Shown: positions 51,484-60,557 of the stretch, piece by piece
How the letters are laid out: each line of letters starts with the position of its first letter
Numbering within the stretch: the first letter of the stretch is position 1
Assembly (NCBI GenBank): GCA_020634495.1
Contig: JACKBR010000016.1
Span: forward strand, 30,862 to 94,861
From: Ardenticatenaceae bacterium
GTDB taxonomy: Bacteria; Chloroflexota; Anaerolineae; Promineifilales; Promineifilaceae
Reading direction: 5' to 3'
Length of the DNA stretch: 64,000 nucleotides
The notes under the pieces: model-generated
Database searches by the model: none
Told to the model about the DNA's origin: nothing
The model's input: the letters and a program-made list of their open reading frames with translations, nothing else
Program-made: the position numbers and the translations under genes

Positions 51484-54237
51484 TTAATCATGGGCTGCGG
51501 CGGGGTCGTGGACTTCCACTTCGTCCCAGCCCAACATCATCGACTTAATGCCCGCCATTGGCGTGTGGCCTGTGGTGGTTAGATACACATGCATCACAAT
51601 AAAAGTGGCAAACAGCCAGGCGATTAGCGTATGGAACGGAGCCAGGAACAGCAGCCCACCTAATCGGGCGGCAATCTCTGGCCAGCGCTGCGCCCCCCAC
51701 ATCAAAATACCGGTGAGGATTTGCAGCGGCAGCAGCACGTTTAGAATGCCAAAATAGGTCATTTGTTGCAGCGGGTTTAGCTTGCGCTCCGGCACTTTTT
51801 CAAACGGATGCGGTTCGTTGCGGAAAATGCCGCGCACGTAGTACATGCTTTGCTCAATGGCCTGGGCAAAGAAGCCACGAGGCCGAGGCAAATACTGCTT
51901 AATCTCGCCGCTGACCAGATGATAAAAGAGTGACAGGAAAGCATTGATGACCAAAATTGCAGCCAGAATGTTGTGGACTTGAACCATGTAGGCAAAGCTG
52001 AATATGCCAAATTTATCTGGTTTGTGAATGATTAATCCGGTGATGATTAGCAGCAGAATGGCTACGGTTTGCAGCCAGTGCCACAGCCGTTCATAAACGG
52101 AGTACATGTACATTTCGCGCAGCTGCGGATGGCTGGGCGGGCGGCGGCGCAGCGCAGCGTAACGCAAACCGCCATGCACAATCACCCCGGCAAACACCCC
52201 CAGGAAAAGGATGATGCCAATCCAGTCGATCACGTTCACGGCGTCGTGGCCCAGGATGTAAAGGCCTGCCTCGTTGGTGACCAGCGAATATTGCAGCGTT
52301 CCGTCATCGGTTACGGAAAGTGTACCGTTGAAGCTGCTGCCGCCGTCATTGACAAAGGTTGGCTGCACGCCACCGGGCAGGTAGCTGGCCAATTCTAGCG
52401 GCTGGCTGATGCGGGATTCTTCACCGTGACAGGTGGCACAGTCGCGCACGGCCCAGTTAGCCCCGCCCACGTTGTGGTTGATGCTGTACGGCTGAATTTC
52501 GCCGCTGATGCGGGGGTTGTCTAGCCCTTGGGCCGCCAGCCGCTCGCTGATGAGGTTTACTTTGGCGTCACTGTCCAGGATGAGTTCGTTGCTGGTAAGA
52601 CGGCCGTTCCCATCCCCATCAAACAGATCAACAATCTCCTCAGCATAGGTGTCGCCGTCAAACCAGGCGGCTTGCAAATCCTGCTCAAGCACCGGGCGCT
52701 CCGGTTCGCCATACACCCAGAACCAGGTAGAAACCAGGTTATGCGGCGCTAGCGTCGTGCTGCCGTCGGCATTTTCGCGGGGAAGCAAGACGGGTTCATA
52801 GCCAGTGATCAGGCTGGTTGATTGGCCCAACTCGCCCTCAATGCCGCGATATTGGCTGAGGGGCGTGCCGTCGGCTTGCAGCACCGTCCAGTCGATGACC
52901 TGCTGGGCAGGCGCATAAATCTGACCAATGTGGCAAGATTCACAGCTCACGGCATCCATGTGGCGGTCTTTGTAAGGCAGCCAGTTGTGAGTCACTTCGA
53001 TGCTGTGACAGTCATCACAGCGGCGCAGGCTGTTGTCGTACTGCGGAGCCAGCGTGCCTTGGGCGCTGGAGCCTTTGGCAAACTCATGCAGCGGCCGGTA
53101 AAGATATTCGCCAAAATCCAGGCGGCGCGGGTCAAAGACGAGGTGATCAAGCTGATCTTCATCTGTTTCCTGATAATAAACTGGGTTGTTGAGGGCGTAG
53201 TGGCAATCGACACAATCCACCACGCGCTCCATGTGAATGTCCCAGGAGCGGGAGAGGGTCTCTTTGCTGGCCAGATTGAGGCCGGAGTTGAGCAGCCGCT
53301 GCGGCGACATGATTTGCCCGGTGGTGAGCGTGCTCCAGTCGCCGGTTTTCAGGCTTTCCAGGGTTAGCGGGGCGTTAAGATCAGTATGGACAACGCCGTG
53401 GCAGTTGCCACAATTGGCGTTGGTGGGGTCCTGCACGTTCACAAAGCCATCGAGCAGCAGGCCATTTTCATCAAAAGCGTCGGGGTTGTATTGGAAACGG
53501 CCGTCTTCACTCATTTCCACCACCGCGCTGCCCGACAACGTCGCTGTGCTGGCCCACTTGAACTCCCCGGCTTGCATGGTGGCAATGCGGGCATCGTTGT
53601 TTGCATCTGGCAAATGGCACAGGAAGCAGTCCATTTCTGCCACGCCCGATTCTTGCCAGTCCCAGCCAACCAGTTCGCCAGTGGCCGGATCAACGATGCT
53701 GGCGTCCAGATTGTTGGCATCTGGGGCCAAACTCAGCAGCGGTTGGCCTGCGCGGCTGGTGACGGCTGGGCCACCGCCCACGTGCCGCTCACTGAAAAAC
53801 ATCAGCCAGCCGGGGGTGGTCAGGTCTACCGTGTCGTCGCCATCGGGGGAGAGGTAGTGATAGAGCAGCGGGTTCCATTTGCCAAAAGTGCCAGTGCTGA
53901 TGTCCCAGGAACGGCCGTTGCCTGTTTCACCCGCCGCACGCATCTCACTCAAACCAGCATCTACATGAAAGCTGTGTTCAGCAATAAAATCCGTGTCGTG
54001 GCAAGTACCACAGGTGTTCATGGTGGAAACAGGTTCATTGCTCTGCAAGACGTTGTTGCCAGCAGCATCCAACAGTTCAAAGTTGGGGTGCAGCGGCGGG
54101 CCAGTGGGTGTGGGATCAACTGGTGTTTCGTCCTGGGCCAGCGTTTGTTGGGCCACCAGCAGCAGCGCTGCCAGCCCCAGCAGAACCATTAACCAAAATT
54201 TTGCAGTAGGAAGTTGAATTTTTCTAAGATTGTTCAT
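51484..54237 (-). CDS. Seven-haem cytochrome c fused to a cytochrome b membrane domain
   Basis: This 917-residue protein has a cleavable signal (ending about TLAQ), then seven CxxCH haem sites: CGTCH, CFLCH, CGNCH, CVDCH, CDDCH, CESCH and CATCH. From about residue 668 a first membrane segment is followed by a four-helix cytochrome b561/formate-dehydrogenase-gamma-like domain (ERLWHWLQTVAILLLIITG, HNILAAILVINAF, FHTLIAWLFATFIVMHVYL) with axial histidines. Fusion places quinol oxidation and an external haem wire in one chain. The octahaem cytochrome encoded just upstream on the same strand is the likely partner. ATG at 54237 begins the signal peptide; longer starts lie in the repeat. Confidence 0.88.
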   Translation of the reverse strand: MNNLRKIQLPTAKFWLMVLLGLAALLLVAQQTLAQDETPVDPTPTGPPLHPNFELLDAAGNNVLQSNEPVSTMNTCGTCHDTDFIAEHSFHVDAGLSEMRAAGETGNGRSWDISTGTFGKWNPLLYHYLSPDGDDTVDLTTPGWLMFFSERHVGGGPAVTSRAGQPLLSLAPDANNLDASIVDPATGELVGWDWQESGVAEMDCFLCHLPDANNDARIATMQAGEFKWASTATLSGSAVVEMSEDGRFQYNPDAFDENGLLLDGFVNVQDPTNANCGNCHGVVHTDLNAPLTLESLKTGDWSTLTTGQIMSPQRLLNSGLNLASKETLSRSWDIHMERVVDCVDCHYALNNPVYYQETDEDQLDHLVFDPRRLDFGEYLYRPLHEFAKGSSAQGTLAPQYDNSLRRCDDCHSIEVTHNWLPYKDRHMDAVSCESCHIGQIYAPAQQVIDWTVLQADGTPLSQYRGIEGELGQSTSLITGYEPVLLPRENADGSTTLAPHNLVSTWFWVYGEPERPVLEQDLQAAWFDGDTYAEEIVDLFDGDGNGRLTSNELILDSDAKVNLISERLAAQGLDNPRISGEIQPYSINHNVGGANWAVRDCATCHGEESRISQPLELASYLPGGVQPTFVNDGGSSFNGTLSVTDDGTLQYSLVTNEAGLYILGHDAVNVIDWIGIILFLGVFAGVIVHGGLRYAALRRRPPSHPQLREMYMYSVYERLWHWLQTVAILLLIITGLIIHKPDKFGIFSFAYMVQVHNILAAILVINAFLSLFYHLVSGEIKQYLPRPRGFFAQAIEQSMYYVRGIFRNEPHPFEKVPERKLNPLQQMTYFGILNVLLPLQILTGILMWGAQRWPEIAARLGGLLFLAPFHTLIAWLFATFIVMHVYLTTTGHTPMAGIKSMMLGWDEVEVHDPAAAHD

Positions 54238-54253
54238 CGAAAATCCGTGTTTT

Positions 54254-54338
54254 TGTACCCCCTCCCTGGCCCTCCCCCTGGCAGGGGGCGGGAATTGGCT
54301 CCCTCTCCCTTGTGGGAGAGGGTTGGGGTGAGGGTGCA
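54254..54338. repeat. CCCTCTCCC...GGGAGAGGGTTGGGGTGAGGG repeat
   Basis: Nested hairpins of the type CCCTCTCCCTTGTGGGAGAGGG followed by TTGGGGTGAGGG, preceded by a C-rich partial copy. This element is common in spacers of unrelated bacterial genomes. It overlaps the in-frame upstream extension of the cytochrome fusion gene and argues against that longer start. Confidence 0.85.
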
Positions 54339-54341
54339 TCT

Positions 54342-55790
54342 TTAATCCTGAGAAGCTGTCGTGAACTGGTCACGGCCGCCCCATTCCATTGGGTCACCAT
54401 AATAACCAAGGGCTTCCCAATCCATACGGCCGTTTTCACCGTGACAGTCGTAGCATTGCAACGCATCTTCTTTGGGCTGCACCATGTGAGACAAATTCCA
54501 GTACATTTCCGTTGGGGTAAAACCGTAAGAGCCACTGAACAACATGCCAGTTTCTTGTGCGCCCAGTTCCGCCGCCAACGCCCAGTCAAATTCGGTCCAG
54601 TAGCCACCTTCGCCAACGGTCTTCGGCTGGAGCAAATAGTTGTACTCCGTGTCGTAAATCTGGTTGCCGTTGTGTACTTTGAAGGGCCAGATGAGCGAAT
54701 TTGGGTCGTCAATGTTGCCCAGCGGCTCGTTGATGAGCGTCGGGACTGTGGGGTCGATGGTGTCACCCAGCAGGTAGCGGTCGGCCGTGCCGTTGTACCA
54801 GATGTAGTCAGGCATAAAGCCACGTTCGTACACAAAGCTGCCCTTGATGCGCAGGTACACATGCGGGTCTTCGGGGATGGTTTCATCCCCGGCGGTAGAC
54901 CAATCCCAATCCATTTTGGTAGGCTCACGCACGGCCCCTTCGGGGATGTGGCAGGTCTGGCAGGCAACGGTATCGGTGTGGTCGTTGATGCGATCATCTT
55001 CGTGCAGGGTGCTGTTGTGGCAGTCGGTACAGGCCAGCCGGTTTTCATTGTCTACGCTCACAGAGATGGAGCGTCCCTGAATCTGATGCTCTTCTGTTTT
55101 GTGGCAATCGACACACTGAAAGTCGTACCGCCCCATGTGAACATCAATGTCTTCAGAGGGAAAATAGAGGCTTTCGTCCAGGTCGCCATGTTTTACAGCG
55201 TTGCCACCGCCGCCGTTAAAGTGGCAGCTGCCGCAGTTTTGCCGGGTTGGGGAGGCCACGCTTTGGGCTGCGGCCACCAGGTCAACGCCTTCAGCGGGGC
55301 GTCCGGCGGTGCTTTTGCTGTACAGGCCCGTGTCGGCGTGACAGACGAGACAATCGACGTTGAGTTCTTCTGTGAAGTCGAAGGTTTCATCTTCCCAGCC
55401 GTAGCCTGCGTGGCAGCGGGTACAGCCCGGCTCGTTGCCCTGGATGCCAATGCAGTAATTATTGATCTGGTTGGCTTTGCCAATGGTTACGGGTTCGTCC
55501 CGTCCGGGCAGCATGACCGGCTCGCTTTCCCAGGTCCAATGCACGGTTTGGGTCATTTCGTGCCCGGCGGTTTCGTGACAATCCAGGCAAACGGCCGTAA
55601 CCTCCGGCCCCGTTTCTAATGGCCCTTCAATCAAATCTGTATGGTCTGTATGCGGAATAGGATCATCCACATTGGCCCATGGATCATCCGCCTTGGCCGG
55701 CTCATTGGGAATCCAAATGATAATCGGAATCGCAACAAGAAGCAGGGTGGCGGTTAATCCAACAATCCAAATATATTTGAACGTCTTCAT
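54342..55790 (-). CDS. Octahaem c-type cytochrome, tetrathionate reductase family
   Basis: This 482-residue exported protein has an N-terminal signal anchor (about 7-30) and eight CxxCH sites: CLDCH, CTRCH, CLVCH, CGSCH, CVDCH, CTDCH, CQTCH and CYDCH. The order, the segment TVHWTWESEPVMLPGRDEPV and the YCIGIQGNEPGCTRCHAGYGW block match the Shewanella OTR family, which reduces tetrathionate, nitrite and hydroxylamine in vitro. The physiological substrate is not settled. It is immediately upstream of the cytochrome c/b fusion, and sulfur transporters follow, which supports a sulfur oxyanion role. ATG at 55790 begins the signal. Confidence 0.9.
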   Translation of the reverse strand: MKTFKYIWIVGLTATLLLVAIPIIIWIPNEPAKADDPWANVDDPIPHTDHTDLIEGPLETGPEVTAVCLDCHETAGHEMTQTVHWTWESEPVMLPGRDEPVTIGKANQINNYCIGIQGNEPGCTRCHAGYGWEDETFDFTEELNVDCLVCHADTGLYSKSTAGRPAEGVDLVAAAQSVASPTRQNCGSCHFNGGGGNAVKHGDLDESLYFPSEDIDVHMGRYDFQCVDCHKTEEHQIQGRSISVSVDNENRLACTDCHNSTLHEDDRINDHTDTVACQTCHIPEGAVREPTKMDWDWSTAGDETIPEDPHVYLRIKGSFVYERGFMPDYIWYNGTADRYLLGDTIDPTVPTLINEPLGNIDDPNSLIWPFKVHNGNQIYDTEYNYLLQPKTVGEGGYWTEFDWALAAELGAQETGMLFSGSYGFTPTEMYWNLSHMVQPKEDALQCYDCHGENGRMDWEALGYYGDPMEWGGRDQFTTASQD

Positions 55791-55936
55791 TGATTCTCTA
55801 CTTTTCTGGGGTGGGTCAGAAAATGCCAATACGGCCTGATGAAGTAAAGCTTCACCACGCTGGGCAATTGACTGATTCGGTTGATAAACGCCGCAGAAAG
55901 CCCCCCATAAACCGGCTTGATGCGGAAAAACAACGA

Positions 55937-56260
55937 TTAAGTTAAGGCATTTGCCTGACGATCCAGCGCATCGCGCAAAATTTGGCGCATAACATTCAAG
56001 ACATCAATAATGCTCGTATCGGCCAGGCTGTAAACGACAGTTTGGCCATCTCGCTCTGTCTGGACGAGTGAGCGCTGGCGCAACACTTGCAGGTGGCGAG
56101 AGACGGTTGGCTGTGGCATTCCCAAATCTTCGGCCAAGGCAGACACGTAGCGCGGTTCGCCATGCAGTGCGTATAAAATTTGAATCCGCTTTGGGTCTCC
56201 TAACGCCTGACAGATGTTGGCGTGTAATAAGCTCAACTCTTCAATTTGGGGAATATCCAT
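55937..56260 (-). CDS. ArsR/SmtB-family transcriptional regulator
   Basis: This 107-residue winged-helix protein has the recognition helix PQPTVSRHLQVLRQRSLV. It lacks the CxC-type metal motif ELCVCDL of ArsR/SmtB; the single Cys is in HANICQALGD. Such regulators can sense sulfane sulfur or redox rather than metals, as with BigR/SqrR, but those need two cysteines. It lies upstream of the octahaem gene on the same strand. AAGGTG lies 5 nt before the ATG, and a perfect inverted repeat upstream suggests autoregulation. Confidence 0.88.
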   Translation of the reverse strand: MDIPQIEELSLLHANICQALGDPKRIQILYALHGEPRYVSALAEDLGMPQPTVSRHLQVLRQRSLVQTERDGQTVVYSLADTSIIDVLNVMRQILRDALDRQANALT

Positions 56261-56282
56261 TCGTACACCTTATTGCTTATTA

Positions 56283-56316
56283 ATGTATTCGCCTATCCGA
56301 ATACATCGGAAGTATA
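56283..56316 (-). promoter_or_regulatory. Operator and -10 box of the ArsR gene
   Basis: ATGTATTCG (56283-56291) and CGAATACAT (56298-56306) form a perfect 9-bp inverted repeat with a 6-bp spacer. On the minus strand TATACT (56311-56316) lies 4 nt before it, so the operator covers the transcription start. This is the classic place for ArsR-family repression. Confidence 0.75.
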
Positions 56317-56691
56317 GAAGAATGGTTTGGGAGGGGTTAGCGATGGTTGTCATGCAGTTGTTGTGACAAATGTCACAAGCAAGATAGGGTGTTGACGGCG
56401 CAGCATTATGACATTATGCAGGACGTGTATCGGTAAAAACTATGAGTTCCCTTCTCTTGTTAATCAAATTCAGCAGGAAGGTTGGGGGGGTGAAAATGGT
56501 GGAAGAGGATGTGGATTTGTGGCAGGGTAGCGCGAGCTGTTGAAAGGGTTGGGGTAGGTTTTCTGGAGCAAAAAGGGTGATTTTGTCCGTTTCGAGGCTA
56601 GTTTGGGGCGAGCCGCTGATAATCTGGCAGTGATGAAACGGCCGTATCCTCCCAAGCCCCTTCACCTTGTCACCCCCTCACCCTGTCAGCA
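56317..56691. other. Spacer without recognisable gene
   Basis: This 375-bp stretch shows one ACGGCCGT at 56637 and C-rich words next to the VWA-FHA gene. A short minus-strand frame of 83 codons has no protein-like composition or ribosome-binding site. Confidence 0.55.
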
Positions 56692-58479
56692 TCACCCCTG
56701 GCGAAAGCGCAAATGTACCGCACCCAGGTGAATCTCATCGCCGTCGTTGAGCTGGATGCCGTATTCAGGCACCTGCCGCTCGTTAACCCAGGTGCCGCTG
56801 GTGCTTTGCTCGTCGAAGATGCGGTAATGGTTGCCTTCCAACATCAGGCTGGCGTGCTGGCGCGACATGGTGACATCGTTTTCAAAGGCAATGTTGGATT
56901 GGTTGGGCGAACGGCCGATTCTGACCACAGCCATGCTCAACGGAATGGGCGACGAGAGCTGAGACACTGCTTCCAGCACTTCCAGGTAAGCCACAGTATG
57001 CGTGGGGGTGTAGCTGGCCTGCTGCTGCTCGGCAAACGGCTCGCGGGGGCGTGAGGGCCCACGCGGAATGAGACTGCCTAAACTGGTGACACGGCCGTTT
57101 CGCCACAGCCAGATCAGCACCGCCAGCACCACAATCAGAGCGAAGACCACCAGCAAAAAGCGCAGCACCAGGCCCAACAGCCCGCTGCCCGCGTCCAGTT
57201 CATCAGGAATATCGCGCCGCCCTTCGTTAACGGTGAGCACCACAATCGGGCTGTTGGCCTGAATCCCCTGGTCATCGATGACGACCATTTCTACGCTGTT
57301 ATTGCCATAGGTCAGGCTGGTAATGTCAGCCTGAAAATTGGCCACATCCTCCAGGGGTACGTCATAAGACACATCGTTGACTTTTAGCTGGGCAGCGGTT
57401 ATTTCTCGTTCGACACCATCCAGCCAGGTAACGGCCGTTTCAAACCTCAACCTTACCGCCTCATCCAAATTAGGCAAAGCCAGCGTTCGGCTTTCCGTGG
57501 GCAAATTGATTATCACACTGGGCAAAAAGTTAGGAATCTCTACAGTTGTTTCGGCAGAAATCGCTGGACTGTCAGCCAAACTCACCGTTACCGGAAAGCT
57601 GCCTGCCTCTAAGGCCGTGACCGTGTAGCGGATGCGTGCCTGGTCGCGGAAGCTGCTGATGCGATTCCAAAGCAAGGGCAAATCGGCCGTGTTGTCTAGC
57701 TGAACCGCAATACCGCCCGTTTGGGCGGCCACCTCCGCCAAAAAGCTTTGGCCAAAGTCAGACGTAGAAATGTCTGCATTGTCCAGCCAAATGGTGTGAA
57801 TTGGCACGCCAAGTTCCAACGCCCGGTTGATCAAATCCTCTTGCTCAAAGCGCGTGCTGACAACATCGGTGCCATCCGTCACCAGCACCAGCGAAGTAGC
57901 CATGTCTGGGCTAGGTTTTAGGCCGTTCAGCTCATCCAGCAGATTGGTGCTGCTGTCGATGAGCGCTGTGGCCCCAGTTTCTGGATTCAGCGGGGTGGCA
58001 AACAGGTTGCGCACGCTGTTGTAAAAGGCAGTTGGCTCCAGCAGTTGGTCTGCTTCAGTAGCGCCTACCTGGTAAACGGCAACCGAATCGACCTGTTCCG
58101 TCATGTTGGGCGCGGTGGCATAGCTTTCAATAGCGTTTTGCAATGGGGGCAGTTCCTCTACCACGCCAGATGGAATATCAAGAAGAAATACGGTGAAGGT
58201 ACCGGCTGTGTGCGTCCCCTGGTACTCAATTGGGCCAACCGAACTGCCGTTTTGTAGGATGGTGAGGGTTTCTTGGGAGAGGTTCAATGGGTTGCCCTGA
58301 GCATCACGGCCGTACAGCCGAAGCTCCACGCTGGGCAAACTGCTCACATCACTGCTGGTGATAAATAGTCGGGCAACGTCAGGGGCAGCATCTTGGGCGA
58401 ATACGGCCGTTCCCGTCAGCAACGCCATTGTTAGCAGCAAAACCAGTCTCAACCAACCACGTTTAATTGTTCGCATCAT
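56692..58479 (-). CDS. VWA-like and FHA-domain membrane protein
   Basis: This 595-residue protein has a signal peptide (about 1-29, TGTAVFAQ), a von Willebrand A-like domain (about 80-280; FTVFLLDIPSG, SLVLVTDGTDVV) with a degenerate MIDAS, an Ig-like stretch, one membrane segment (about 448-473) and a C-terminal cytoplasmic FHA domain (about 515-594; RIGRSPNQSN, SRQHASL, STSGTWVN) that binds phosphothreonine. It therefore links an external adhesion-type domain to Ser/Thr kinase signalling. A paralogue is divergently encoded at 58581. GAGG lies 5-8 nt before the tandem ATGs. Confidence 0.85.
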   Translation of the reverse strand: MMRTIKRGWLRLVLLLTMALLTGTAVFAQDAAPDVARLFITSSDVSSLPSVELRLYGRDAQGNPLNLSQETLTILQNGSSVGPIEYQGTHTAGTFTVFLLDIPSGVVEELPPLQNAIESYATAPNMTEQVDSVAVYQVGATEADQLLEPTAFYNSVRNLFATPLNPETGATALIDSSTNLLDELNGLKPSPDMATSLVLVTDGTDVVSTRFEQEDLINRALELGVPIHTIWLDNADISTSDFGQSFLAEVAAQTGGIAVQLDNTADLPLLWNRISSFRDQARIRYTVTALEAGSFPVTVSLADSPAISAETTVEIPNFLPSVIINLPTESRTLALPNLDEAVRLRFETAVTWLDGVEREITAAQLKVNDVSYDVPLEDVANFQADITSLTYGNNSVEMVVIDDQGIQANSPIVVLTVNEGRRDIPDELDAGSGLLGLVLRFLLVVFALIVVLAVLIWLWRNGRVTSLGSLIPRGPSRPREPFAEQQQASYTPTHTVAYLEVLEAVSQLSSPIPLSMAVVRIGRSPNQSNIAFENDVTMSRQHASLMLEGNHYRIFDEQSTSGTWVNERQVPEYGIQLNDGDEIHLGAVHLRFRQG

Positions 58480-58580
58480 GTGAGCCTCTCTCCCTGAATT
58501 TACCGTGCTATAATAACAAACCGAGCCCAGAAAGTAAACATAAAACAGCCTACGCGCTCTGGGCGCTACACCTGCGGAAA

Positions 58581-60557
58581 ATGGAGAAAATGGTTCAAAT
58601 TTTTAATAAAACTATCCGCAGATTTCGCAGATTTCGCAGATTTTTTTTGTTTTTAATCTGTGCTGTCTGCGTAATCAGTAGGTTCATTCCTGTGGCCGCA
58701 CAGGGGGATGTGCAGCTGCGCCTGAGCCGGCCCGATCTGTCTCATTTTCCTGAAGTGCGGCTAAACGTGCTCAGCGCCGACAGCCGGGGAGCGCCGCTGG
58801 CCGAATCGGATTTGTCGCGGCTGGCGCTGCGCGAAAATGGCGTGCCTATTGCCGACGCCCAAATGCAGTTTGTCCCCGTCGGCGTGGACATCATTTTTGT
58901 GCTGGATGCGGATCAATCGCTGGACATTATTGACGAGGGGCGCAGCGTGACCCGGTTGCAAACGGTGCAGGAAACGCTGGAACGGTACGCCAGCCGCTTT
59001 ATGAATCCTTCGGGGCTGGATCGCATCTCGCTGCTGGTGCCAGATGCGGCCAATGAGGCGGGACAATTTTTGGTGCAGGACGCCGGTTCACCTGATAGTT
59101 TAGTAAGCGCCATCCAAAATTATGCGCCAGACTTGCCAGCAGATGTGCCGATCAATGCCATGATGTTGCAGGCCATCGACCACGCAGCAGACATTAAGGA
59201 AGACGGCCGTTTTCAAGCCATTCTCCTCCTCAGTGAAGCGCGCCGCCTGCCCCAGTTTCTCGATTTTCAAACCATCGTGGCCGAGGCGCAAGCCATCGAG
59301 CTGTCGCTGTTCACCGCCATTTTAGGAGCGCAGGCCAGCTTTGATGAGGTGGACGCCGCCGCTGCGCTTTACCAGCCAACGCGGGCGTATTATGCCCATG
59401 TGCCTCGCCCAGAAGAAGCCGATTCGCTCTTTTTGATCTGGCAGCGGCAGGGCAACCAGGCCCAAATCCGGTACCGTTCGCTGCTGCGAGAAAGCGGCCG
59501 TTTTCCCATTACGGTCAATATTGGCACGCTGACGGCCAGCACGGAGCTGGCGCTAGAAATTGTGCCGCCGCACATTGAGCTGGCCTTGCCCACAACGGCC
59601 GTGCAGCGCCTGGGGGCTACTCCAGATTCCCCACTCATTGAATTGGAACCGGCCGTGCTGGAGGTTCCTGTGCAGTTGGCCTGGCCCGATGATTTGCCAC
59701 GTGAGATTACGGCCGTTTCTCTCTTTGTCGATGGCGTGGCACAGCCCCAGCTAAACGCACCCCAACCAGATGACGCAGGCAGGCTCAATCTAAGCTGGAA
59801 TGTGCAGTCTGTAGACACGGGGGCCTACCGCCTGCGGGCAGAGTTGACCGACGTGCTGGGCTACACCGTTGAAACGCAGACGCTGGTGGTGACGATTACG
59901 GCCGTACGGCCCGATCCGCCCACACCCACGCCAGCCCCCACCGCCACACCCAGCCCCATCGAGCGCGTCACAGACGTTACGCGCAAAGTCAGCCGCGACG
60001 ACTGGCTGCTGATTTTAGCCGGTTTAGGCTTGCTGGGTTTGTTGCTCATGCTCATCCGCTGGTGGCGGCGGCGCTTTTTCAAGGCCGCTCCACGCCCCCG
60101 ACCCCGGCGAAAAACGGCCGAATCCGACGATTTGTTGGACGAAGCTGATGAAACGCTGATTGCTTCGCTGCACCTGGTAGAAGATGCTCCCGGCAATCGC
60201 ACGGACATTCTCATTGATGAAGATAATATGGCCATTGGCCGGGACCTTGAGGTAGCCCAGATTGTATTTGGCGACAGTTCAGTGTCTCGGTTACATGCGC
60301 GAATTCGGAAACGGAACGGCCGTTACTGGCTGTACGACGAAGGCAGCGCCAGCGGCACCTTTTTAAACCACGACCGCCTCGGCCTCAGCCCAAAACAACT
60401 CAAAGATGGCGATGAAATTCGTCTGGGACGACTGCTCCTTCGCTTCCAGCTTCGCCCCGAAATGCCCCAACCACTCACACCGCCGGACGCGCCTGTGGAA
60501 TCACCTGATGAAACCGACGTGGCCGATGACCCAAATGATGAGGCCGCTGTTGATTGA
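58581..60557 (+). CDS. VWA-like and FHA-domain membrane protein (paralogue)
   Basis: This 658-residue protein has the same plan as its divergent neighbour: signal peptide, VWA-like domain (about 80-260; IIFVLDADQS in place of the DxSxS MIDAS), Ig-like part, Pro/Thr-rich PTPTPAPTATPSP linker, a membrane segment near 475-497 and a C-terminal FHA domain (about 545-630; AIGRDLEVAQ, SRLHARI, SASGTFLN). The arginine-rich and hydrophobic parts of the signal peptide (RRFRRFRRFFLFLICAVC) are encoded by a copy of the ATCTGCG spacer repeat. ATG at 58581 or 58590 is the start. The AspT-type transporter gene overlaps its end. Confidence 0.83.
   Translation: MEKMVQIFNKTIRRFRRFRRFFLFLICAVCVISRFIPVAAQGDVQLRLSRPDLSHFPEVRLNVLSADSRGAPLAESDLSRLALRENGVPIADAQMQFVPVGVDIIFVLDADQSLDIIDEGRSVTRLQTVQETLERYASRFMNPSGLDRISLLVPDAANEAGQFLVQDAGSPDSLVSAIQNYAPDLPADVPINAMMLQAIDHAADIKEDGRFQAILLLSEARRLPQFLDFQTIVAEAQAIELSLFTAILGAQASFDEVDAAAALYQPTRAYYAHVPRPEEADSLFLIWQRQGNQAQIRYRSLLRESGRFPITVNIGTLTASTELALEIVPPHIELALPTTAVQRLGATPDSPLIELEPAVLEVPVQLAWPDDLPREITAVSLFVDGVAQPQLNAPQPDDAGRLNLSWNVQSVDTGAYRLRAELTDVLGYTVETQTLVVTITAVRPDPPTPTPAPTATPSPIERVTDVTRKVSRDDWLLILAGLGLLGLLLMLIRWWRRRFFKAAPRPRPRRKTAESDDLLDEADETLIASLHLVEDAPGNRTDILIDEDNMAIGRDLEVAQIVFGDSSVSRLHARIRKRNGRYWLYDEGSASGTFLNHDRLGLSPKQLKDGDEIRLGRLLLRFQLRPEMPQPLTPPDAPVESPDETDVADDPNDEAAVD
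58612..58680. repeat. ATCTGCG spacer repeat inside a coding sequence
   Basis: ATCCGCAGATTTCGCAGATT, a T-run and AATCTGTGCTGTCTGCGTAA repeat the structure of 51416-51482, but here the element is in frame and encodes the signal peptide of the VWA-FHA protein. Confidence 0.8.

Noticed and set aside
54312..55619. Plus-strand open frame of 435 codons opposite the octahaem cytochrome
   Set aside because: The minus strand has eight CxxCH motifs and a signal peptide; the plus frame has no recognisable feature.
56414..56665. Short minus-strand frame in the spacer before the VWA-FHA gene
   Set aside because: No ribosome-binding site, and the composition reflects C-rich spacer words.
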